Shown piece by piece: positions 1 through 5,625 of a stretch of DNA of 5,625 nt. The stretch is from Tannerella sp. (lineage in GTDB: Bacteria > Bacteroidota > Bacteroidia > Bacteroidales > Tannerellaceae), in assembly GCA_031289445.1 (NCBI GenBank), contig JAITPL010000074.1, forward strand, positions 1 to 5,625, given 5' to 3'. How positions within the stretch are numbered: the first letter of the stretch is position 1; each line of letters starts with the position of its first letter. The position numbers and the translations under genes are program-made. The notes below the pieces were generated by a model. The model was given only the letters and a program-made list of their open reading frames with translations, was not told where the DNA came from and did no database searches.

Positions 1-1297
1 GATAGGCCTGCAAGATAACAACGCATCGCATACCGAAGCAACGGATGCAGATATTCGCTCCAACAACCCTCTTCCTTATGATATTGACCAGCCCGGTACG
101 ACGCTCACGTTCCTTAACGATTCGCTTTGCTATATCAACGACCCGCGCCGGTCTATGACTGTCGTAACGCAGGAGCTGACAGCTCTGCTCGAAGGTAAGG
201 ATACGGTCGTCAATATCGTGCATCTTGGCGATTCGCATATACAGGCCGGATTCTTGAGCGGGCACACGATGCGGCTTATGCAGAGCGCTTTCGGCAATGC
301 CGGTAGAGGATGGGTAGCGCCTTTCAAACTGTCGAAAGTGAACGAGCCGAACGACTACTTTATTCAGTCGAATATAAAACAGTGGATAGCAGGACGTTGT
401 GTGCAGTCGGTGCCCAAATGTCCATGGGGAATAGGCGGTATAGGTATCAAGACAGAGGCCAAGACTGTTCGATTCGACCTTGTCATTGCGCCCAACAACG
501 GCGCGGGCTACAGTTTCAACAAAGTGCTGATGTATCGCGACAGTTTAGCCTCGCCGATGCTTCCCCTGAAAGACGAGCCTATGGCGGGACTTTCGTTCGG
601 CAAGCAGGCCTACGAGCAGGTTGTTATCGACACGTTCGAGATAAAAAGCCTTATCGACACGTTTGCAATAAAAAGTGTAGCGACCCAAAACGCAACTAAT
701 GTGTATTACGGCTTTATGCTTACCAACGGCAATCCGGGCGTGCTTTATCACTCGATAGGCGTCAATGGAGCACGATATACGGACTTCACCAACCGTAAGT
801 ATATAAGGCAGTTATCATTGCTCAAACCATCGCTGCTGATAGTGTCTCTCGGCACTAACGAGTCCTTTGGAACGAACTTCAGCGAGGAAGGTTTTGAGGC
901 GCAGGTGAGGGCTTTTGTCAGCCTTGTGCGCGAGGAGATGCCGGGCGTTACGCTACTGCTCACTACCCCCATAGAATCATATCGCCGCTACTACAAAAAC
1001 AAGAAACGCTACTATCGACCCAATGAGAACATCCCCAGAGTGGCCGCTTCAATACGTTCGCTGACGGCAAACGAGGGGCTGGCCTGTCTGGATTTATACT
1101 CCGTAGGCGGAGGCGAGGAATCCTGCGCCAAGTGGTTTGAATCGGGGATGCTCGGTAGCGACCGCGTGCATTTTTCACGCAACGGATACACGGAGCAGGG
1201 AGCGCTGCTGTTCAAGGCGCTGATACGTTCATGCCTTCAAGAACAAGCCGAGCTAAACTATGATTGCGTCGGAGAGGAGGTGGGTTGTGTGGAGTAG
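1..1297 (+). CDS. SGNH/GDSL-family hydrolase or O-acetyltransferase, 5'-partial
   Basis: The frame is open from base 2 to the TAG at 1295-1297 (431 codons visible), so ATG 155 is probably internal and the true start and any signal peptide lie upstream of the window. Numbering from ATG 155, the SGNH blocks are all present: block I HLGDSHIQAG with nucleophile S27, block II around IGVNGA (G205), block III LGTNES (N235) and block V DRVH with D336 and H339. This gives a complete Ser-Asp-His triad plus the Gly/Asn oxyanion residues. About 175 residues separate blocks I and II, far more than in a minimal SGNH fold, suggesting an inserted, possibly beta-rich, accessory domain. That insertion contains a 9-residue tandem duplication. 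The gene overlaps the following MBOAT gene, so the product is likely an extracytoplasmic partner that adds acetyl groups to, or removes them from, a cell-envelope glycan. Family assignment is strong; transferase versus esterase, and the substrate, are unresolved. Confidence 0.88.
   Translation, partial: IGLQDNNASHTEATDADIRSNNPLPYDIDQPGTTLTFLNDSLCYINDPRRSMTVVTQELTALLEGKDTVVNIVHLGDSHIQAGFLSGHTMRLMQSAFGNAGRGWVAPFKLSKVNEPNDYFIQSNIKQWIAGRCVQSVPKCPWGIGGIGIKTEAKTVRFDLVIAPNNGAGYSFNKVLMYRDSLASPMLPLKDEPMAGLSFGKQAYEQVVIDTFEIKSLIDTFAIKSVATQNATNVYYGFMLTNGNPGVLYHSIGVNGARYTDFTNRKYIRQLSLLKPSLLIVSLGTNESFGTNFSEEGFEAQVRAFVSLVREEMPGVTLLLTTPIESYRRYYKNKKRYYRPNENIPRVAASIRSLTANEGLACLDLYSVGGGEESCAKWFESGMLGSDRVHFSRNGYTEQGALLFKALIRSCLQEQAELNYDCVGEEVGCVE
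623..676 (+). repeat. 27-bp imperfect tandem duplication inside the SGNH gene
   Basis: Two adjacent in-frame 27-base units (623-649 and 650-676) match at 22 of 27 positions. They encode the nine-residue units VIDTFEIKS and LIDTFAIKS. The reading frame is kept, and the copies sit in the long insertion between catalytic blocks I and II, so they should lengthen a surface strand or loop rather than disturb the active site. The five mismatches indicate that the duplication is not brand new. Confidence 0.85.
1275..1280 (+). promoter_or_regulatory. Shine-Dalgarno AGGAGG for the MBOAT gene
   Basis: A perfect AGGAGG lies inside the last codons of the SGNH gene, six bases before the GTG at 1287. ATG 1260 and the later ATG 1338 have no comparable purine-rich site at a useful distance. 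This site is the main reason for preferring GTG 1287. Strong Shine-Dalgarno sites are uncommon and often weakly used in Bacteroidota, so it supports the start without proving it. Confidence 0.55.
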
Positions 1298-2834
1298 CAT
1301 ACGGACATATTTCGAGCAACTTTCCGGCAGTAAACTGATGGAACTGCTCAGCTATCAACCCGAATCGCCCATGCTTTTCAGTACAGGGCTTTTCCTGTTT
1401 ATCTTCCTCGGCTTCTACGTCGTTTACAACGCCATCCGCGACAGTTACCGCGCACGCATTCTCTATGTCATCCTCTTCTCGCTCTATTTCTACTACAAGA
1501 CAAGCGGACTATGGTTTGTTTTGCTGCTTTTCACCGCCACGTCCGATTTCTTTATAGGTCAGGCTCTTAATGCCACTAAAGACCTGACGCGGCGCAAACT
1601 CTGGGTAGTCTTGAGCGTGTGCATCAATATGGGGATGTTGGCGTATTTCAAATACACAAACCTGATGTACGAGGGTGCGATAGGATTCTGGCGCTTTTTG
1701 GGTGGAATGCTTCATGAGCCGATGCTTCAGGGACTGACCTACAAGCCGCTTGACATCTTCCTTCCGGTGGGTATCTCGTTCTTCACTTTCCAGTCTCTAA
1801 GCTACATTATCGACGTCTATCGCAAGCAGTTGCGCCCTGTCCGCCACTGGGAGAACTATATGTTCTACGTATCGTTTTTCCCCGGATTGGTGGCCGGGCC
1901 TATTGTGCGTGCCAAGGATTTCCTGCCGCAGATACATCAGCGTCCCGTCCTGCTCTTCAACCAGATGGGCGAAGCGCTCTATCTCATTATCTGCGGTCTG
2001 TTCAAGAAATGCGTCATTTCGGACTATATAAGCGTCAATTTTGTGGATAGAATTTTCGACGCTCCGGCGCTCTATACAGGCCTCGAAAACCTTATGGGCG
2101 TTTATGGCTATGCCTTGCAGATATACTGCGACTTTTCGGGCTATTCCGATATGGCGATAGGCATAGCGTTGCTGCTCGGTTTCCGCTTCAATATCAACTT
2201 CGATTCGCCCTATCAGTCGGCCACAATCACCGAGTTCTGGCGACGCTGGCATATCTCGCTCTCGACCTGGCTTCGCGACTATCTGTATATCCCGCTCGGC
2301 GGCAATCGCAATGGACGCGCCCGCACTTACGTCAACCTGCTGATAACCATGGTAGTAGGCGGTTTATGGCACGGAGCGGGGGTGCGTTTTATCCTTTGGG
2401 GAGGGATACATGGCGTCGGGCTGGCAGTGCATAAGCTGCTTATCAACTACTGCGGATTCAAACCCACAGGCGCCGGGATGCCGCTATGGAGGCGAGTAGT
2501 TAGCATACTTTTCACCTTCAATCTCGTTTGCTTTGCATGGATATTTTTCCGCGCCGATTCGATGGCGAAGGCCGGAGAGATACTGACGCAGATATTCACA
2601 CAGTTCGAGCCGCAAGTAATGATGCAGTTTCTCGTCGGTTACCGCTCGATTTTTATCCTGATGATTACGGGCTATATTTTACATTTTATGCCTCGAAGCA
2701 TCGACCTGACCATACAGCAAAAAGTAACCGTCATGCCGCTCTGGGCCAAGGCTGCATTGCTGTGCATCGCAATCTTTGTCGTAGTCCAGATGAAAAGCTC
2801 CGACATTGTGCCGTTTATCTACTTCCAATTTTAG
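1287..2834 (+). CDS. MBOAT-family membrane O-acyltransferase (AlgI/PatA/DltB-like)
   Basis: This is a polytopic inner-membrane protein of about 515 residues, the usual size for AlgI-type MBOAT proteins. These are thought to take acetyl from a cytoplasmic donor and pass it across the membrane for O-acetylation of an exported glycan. About 11-13 hydrophobic segments are visible, beginning with FSTGLFLFIFLGFYVVY. Family motifs are clear: LPVGISFFTFQSLSY, FFPGLVAGPI, DFSGYSDMAIG, FWRRWHISLSTWLRDYLYIPLGG and GGLWHGAG. Both conserved histidines are present, at codons 2250-2252 (WRRWH) and 2370-2372 (WHGA, the presumed catalytic one). I chose GTG 1287 because of the AGGAGG six bases upstream; it overlaps the SGNH gene by 11 bases. 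ATG 1260 would add nine residues, and ATG 1338 would remove 17 but still precede the first membrane segment. The overlap implies co-transcription and translational coupling with the SGNH gene. The acceptor glycan (peptidoglycan, capsule, exopolysaccharide or lipopolysaccharide) cannot be read from the sequence. Confidence 0.93.
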   Translation: MWSSIRTYFEQLSGSKLMELLSYQPESPMLFSTGLFLFIFLGFYVVYNAIRDSYRARILYVILFSLYFYYKTSGLWFVLLLFTATSDFFIGQALNATKDLTRRKLWVVLSVCINMGMLAYFKYTNLMYEGAIGFWRFLGGMLHEPMLQGLTYKPLDIFLPVGISFFTFQSLSYIIDVYRKQLRPVRHWENYMFYVSFFPGLVAGPIVRAKDFLPQIHQRPVLLFNQMGEALYLIICGLFKKCVISDYISVNFVDRIFDAPALYTGLENLMGVYGYALQIYCDFSGYSDMAIGIALLLGFRFNINFDSPYQSATITEFWRRWHISLSTWLRDYLYIPLGGNRNGRARTYVNLLITMVVGGLWHGAGVRFILWGGIHGVGLAVHKLLINYCGFKPTGAGMPLWRRVVSILFTFNLVCFAWIFFRADSMAKAGEILTQIFTQFEPQVMMQFLVGYRSIFILMITGYILHFMPRSIDLTIQQKVTVMPLWAKAALLCIAIFVVVQMKSSDIVPFIYFQF

Positions 2835-2881
2835 TTTTGTACAATAATCACGGTGTTTTGATAAAAATAGATCGAAAAATT

Positions 2882-2912
2882 ATTGCCGGATTCAAAAAAG
2901 TTGCTATATTTG
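2882..2912 (+). promoter_or_regulatory. Bacteroidota-type promoter for the M16 peptidase gene
   Basis: TATATTTG at 2905-2912 is an exact match to the Bacteroidota -7 consensus TAnnTTTG. ATTG at 2882-2885 lies 19 bases upstream, a good distance for the -33 TTTG element, with one mismatch. Transcription would begin around 2917-2922, giving a leader of roughly 35-40 bases before ATG 2956. The 2835-2955 gap is the only intergenic stretch in the window, which fits a new transcription unit starting here. No convincing terminator hairpin for the upstream pair was found in the gap, so read-through is possible. Confidence 0.65.
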
Positions 2913-2940
2913 CTCGATAATTTTGCTTGATATTACATGT

Positions 2941-2945
2941 AGGAG
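2941..2945 (+). promoter_or_regulatory. Possible ribosome binding site AGGAG
   Basis: AGGAG ends 10 bases before ATG 2956, slightly farther than ideal. An in-frame TGA at 2947-2949 excludes any longer start, so ATG 2956 is the first possible start in this frame. Confidence 0.45.
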
Positions 2946-2955
2946 CTGACAGAAG

Positions 2956-5625
2956 ATGAGACCTAACAACGCTACTTTGCCTATATCCGCTGAAGTTAAG
3001 GAATATGTCCTTGACAATGGCTTGACCGTCTGGCTGAACGAAGACCACAACCTGCCCAAAGTTTTTGGCGCGGTGGTAGTCAAAGCCGGTGCGAAAGACA
3101 GTCCTAACACCGGTATAGCTCATTACTTTGAACACATAATGTTCAAGGGCACCGAGGCTATGGGTACTGTTGACTACACCGCGGAGAAGGTTTTCCTCGA
3201 CAGGATAGCCGAGAAATATGACCTTTTGTCTGCAACCCACAATGAATCGCGACGCGACGCTATACAGCAGGAAATCAACGATTTGAGCGTGCTGGCCGCC
3301 GATTACGTTATCCCTAACGAGTTCGACAAACTGATAAGCAAGTACGGCGGCACAAACCTCAACGCCGGCACATCCTACGACTATACCGTCTATCACAACA
3401 TTTTCTCGCCTCAATATATCGAACACTGGGCTGAAATCAATAGCGAGCGGCTCGTGCGTCCTGTCTTTCGCATGTTCCAGTCGGAGCTTGAGACCGTTTA
3501 CGAGGAGAAAAACCGCTACGACGACATGGTGTTCAATCAGGCTATGGAAAAGGCTTTGGAGCTGTATTTTCATCCCCATCCCTACGCCTATCCGGTGATT
3601 GGAAGCGCGGACAACCTCAAAAACCCGCGCCTCTCGGAGATGCGTCGCTTCTTCGAGCAATATTATGTGGCAAGCAATATGGGCTTGCTGCTGAGCGGCG
3701 ATTTTGATACCGAACGTGTGCTGCCTATCCTGTCGCGCACGTTTTCGCGCATTCCGTCAGGCGAGCCTCCACGCCGCTATGTCGTTACCATCCCGCCTTT
3801 TCATGGCCGCGAGAAGCATTCCGTCAGGATTCCTATCCCGCTGATGAAAGTAATGGCTATGGGTTTCAGAGGCGTACCGGCCAACCATCCCGACCAGGCT
3901 GCCCTCAACATCGCTATCGCCATACTCAATAACCCCAACGGCACCGGTTATATTGACATGCTCATGGTGCAGCGACGCCTGATGAGCGCAATGGTTGGCG
4001 GCGAGGCGCTCAACGAGGCCGGTATGCTCGGTTTTATAATCGTTCCTAAATTAGTCGTCCAGACCTACAAGCAGGCCGAGCGACTTGTGTTGCGCCAAAT
4101 AAACCGCGTGTGCAACGGCGATTTCTCCGAAGAGATGTTTGAGAGCCTCAAACAGGAACAACTGCGCCGCAATATCACCGAACTCGAAGATGTTGATTCG
4201 CGAAGCCACATCATGATTCGCCTCTTCACGCAAGGCAAGACCTGGCCGGACTATATTCGCGAACTGCAACGCAACGAAGAGCTGACTAAAGACGACGTTG
4301 TCCGCATCGCCAACAAGTATCTGAATAACAACTATATATTCATAAAGAAAAAGACCGGCAAACATCCCAAGGAATATCTGCCCAAGCCCGATTTTGCGCC
4401 TATCGTGCCTAAACATTCCAACGCCTCGTCGAAGTATGCCGAAGGACTTGAGAAACTGCCTGTTCAGTCGGTCGATATTCGCTTTCTTGATTTCGACAAG
4501 GATGTGCGCACGTTGCCGCTCTCGCCGCTTGCCACGCTTTATGTGAAGCAAAACCCTGTCAATGCGGTTTTTACGCTCAAGATGTCGTATTGCACCGGCT
4601 CGCTCGAAGAGCCTACCATCAAACTGCTGGCGAGCTTCCTCTCGCTGCTCGGAACGGACAAACACAGTTTCAACGAGTATCGCAGCCGCCTGCAACGGCT
4701 TGGCAGCGTCATGCACTTCGACGCCGACGACAACTATTTTAACGTCAATGTGAGCGGCTTCGACAGGAACTTCGACGAGACCCTGCTCGCCGTTAACGAG
4801 TTTATCACAAACGTGGCCAACGACCGCCGCAAGTTCAAGACCCTGATAGACGACGCCAAAATAGGCGAAAAGGCTTTCTTCAAGTCGAGCCAGAACATAG
4901 CCGAAGCGCTCTTCGAGTACGTGCGCTACGGTACGCAGTCGCAGTATCTGCAAAAACCGTCGCTGCGACAGCTGAAGAAAATGAAGGGTCGCGACCTGCT
5001 TGACCTTTTTGAACGGATACAGCGTGTGAAGTGCAATTTTCACTATTGCGGCGCTCTCGAACCGGCTTATGTGGCCGAGCGTATCCGCGAGCGAATCGAA
5101 CTTGACCGTATCAGCGTCGATTCGAACATACCGGTTTTTCGCGAGCCTATCGTCTATGACCGTCCGCTGATATTCTTCTACGATATTCGCGACGTCTCGC
5201 AAAACATAGTCTATGGCTATCAGGTGAGCCGTCCGCTCACTACTCCCGACGAGCGCATCGCCGCCCGCCTTTTCTCGGAATATTTCGGTGGCGGCATGTC
5301 GTCGCTTATCTTTCAGGAAATAAGGGAGTTTCGCTCGTTAGCCTACCATACGTCCGGAGGGATACAGATGCCGCCCTTCTGCCATCGCGACAAGCCTGCC
5401 GCCTTTATCACCTATCTCTCGACCCAGTGCGACAAGACTATCGACGCCATGGCCGTTCTCGAATCGCTTATACGGCATTTGCCGGCACATGAGGAGCGTG
5501 TAGGTCATATAGTGCAAAGCATTGTCAATCAGACGAACAACGAGTATCCTTCGTTCCGCGACATATCGACAAAGATAGCCCGTTACCGTCAGATAGGTTT
5601 CAATACCGACCCCAACATTTATCTG
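2956..5625 (+). CDS. M16-family zinc metallopeptidase (insulinase/pitrilysin-type), 3'-partial
   Basis: The 890-codon frame has no stop before the window ends; relatives of this large two-lobed type run to roughly 950-1000 residues, so most of the protein is present. The inverted zinc motif HYFEH gives ligands H56 and H60 and catalytic base E59, within GIAHYFEHIMFKGT. The third ligand is probably E184 in ELETVYEEKN, with E177 as the accompanying conserved Glu. A stretch of about 45 residues (roughly 85-130, charged and probably helical) lengthens the gap between these motifs relative to pitrilysin. An M16 C-type domain follows, with YYVASNMGLLLSGDFD at 236-251. A second, catalytically inactive lobe starts near 506, with its C-type domain near 694, and the substrate-binding pair R793/Y797 lies in REFRSLAY. 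No signal peptide or membrane segment is visible at the N-terminus, so cytoplasmic peptide degradation is the simplest reading. It has its own promoter and no obvious link to the O-acetylation pair. The physiological substrate is unknown. Confidence 0.93.
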   Translation, partial: MRPNNATLPISAEVKEYVLDNGLTVWLNEDHNLPKVFGAVVVKAGAKDSPNTGIAHYFEHIMFKGTEAMGTVDYTAEKVFLDRIAEKYDLLSATHNESRRDAIQQEINDLSVLAADYVIPNEFDKLISKYGGTNLNAGTSYDYTVYHNIFSPQYIEHWAEINSERLVRPVFRMFQSELETVYEEKNRYDDMVFNQAMEKALELYFHPHPYAYPVIGSADNLKNPRLSEMRRFFEQYYVASNMGLLLSGDFDTERVLPILSRTFSRIPSGEPPRRYVVTIPPFHGREKHSVRIPIPLMKVMAMGFRGVPANHPDQAALNIAIAILNNPNGTGYIDMLMVQRRLMSAMVGGEALNEAGMLGFIIVPKLVVQTYKQAERLVLRQINRVCNGDFSEEMFESLKQEQLRRNITELEDVDSRSHIMIRLFTQGKTWPDYIRELQRNEELTKDDVVRIANKYLNNNYIFIKKKTGKHPKEYLPKPDFAPIVPKHSNASSKYAEGLEKLPVQSVDIRFLDFDKDVRTLPLSPLATLYVKQNPVNAVFTLKMSYCTGSLEEPTIKLLASFLSLLGTDKHSFNEYRSRLQRLGSVMHFDADDNYFNVNVSGFDRNFDETLLAVNEFITNVANDRRKFKTLIDDAKIGEKAFFKSSQNIAEALFEYVRYGTQSQYLQKPSLRQLKKMKGRDLLDLFERIQRVKCNFHYCGALEPAYVAERIRERIELDRISVDSNIPVFREPIVYDRPLIFFYDIRDVSQNIVYGYQVSRPLTTPDERIAARLFSEYFGGGMSSLIFQEIREFRSLAYHTSGGIQMPPFCHRDKPAAFITYLSTQCDKTIDAMAVLESLIRHLPAHEERVGHIVQSIVNQTNNEYPSFRDISTKIARYRQIGFNTDPNIYL

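Noticed and set aside
171..182. The 12-mer AGGAGCTGACAG occurs both here and at 2941-2952, before the M16 start.
   Set aside because: About one shared 12-mer pair is expected by chance in 5.6 kb, and one copy is inside a coding region.
310..699. A 129-codon plus-strand frame inside the SGNH gene, and a 130-codon frame at 2528-2920 across the end of the MBOAT gene.
   Set aside because: Both are out-of-frame shadows of well-supported genes, with irregular composition rich in Arg, Cys and His and no motifs.
1797..2252. A 151-codon minus-strand frame opposite the MBOAT gene.
   Set aside because: It has the same cause: it is in codon register with the MBOAT gene and ends at a sense CTA at 1797. 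The translation has no recognisable domain.
2835..2905. Search for a terminator after the MBOAT stop codon.
   Set aside because: The stretch is AT-rich, but no stable GC-rich stem followed by a T-run was found; CAC-G-GTG at 2849-2855 is far too short to support a call.
4051..5202. A 383-codon open frame on the minus strand opposite the M16 gene, with a second of 270 codons at 2848-3660.
   Set aside because: Both are in exact codon register with the sense gene (antisense codons are complements of sense codons). They stay open only because the sense gene rarely uses TTA, CTA or TCA; the first ends exactly at a sense TTA at 4051. The translations show no recognisable family, and the sense strand encodes an unmistakable peptidase.

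Overview
The window looks like ordinary chromosomal DNA from a member of the Bacteroidota, most likely order Bacteroidales. This rests on three things: the character of the encoded proteins, a perfect TAnnTTTG Bacteroidota-type -7 promoter element in the only real intergenic gap, and balanced base composition with the Leu/Ser codons TTA, CTA and TCA mostly avoided. No genus can be assigned from the sequence alone.

Layout: all three genes lie on the + strand. (1) Bases 1-1297 hold the 3' part of a secreted-type SGNH/GDSL hydrolase gene that enters the window already open. (2) Overlapping its end is a complete MBOAT-family membrane O-acyltransferase gene ending at 2834; its best start is GTG 1287, preceded by a perfect AGGAGG, with ATG 1260 as the alternative. 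(3) A 121-base gap carries a promoter and a ribosome binding site. (4) From 2956 to the end of the window runs an uninterrupted 890-codon frame for a large M16 (pitrilysin/insulinase-type) zinc metallopeptidase whose C-terminus lies beyond the window.

Genes 1 and 2 form a translationally coupled pair of the kind that O-acetylates (and can de-O-acetylate) extracytoplasmic glycans. The MBOAT protein is expected to move acetyl groups across the membrane, and the SGNH protein to transfer them to, or remove them from, a polysaccharide or peptidoglycan. The SGNH protein has a large insertion between catalytic blocks I and II, recalling the peptidoglycan O-acetylesterase Ape1. Gene 3 has its own promoter and no evident functional link to the pair.

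No RNA genes, mobile elements, CRISPR arrays or clear terminators were seen. The points worth a second look are the block I-II insertion with its internal 27-bp tandem duplication, the start of the MBOAT gene, and the long insertion inside the zinc site of the M16 peptidase. I found no evidence of a wholly new system.
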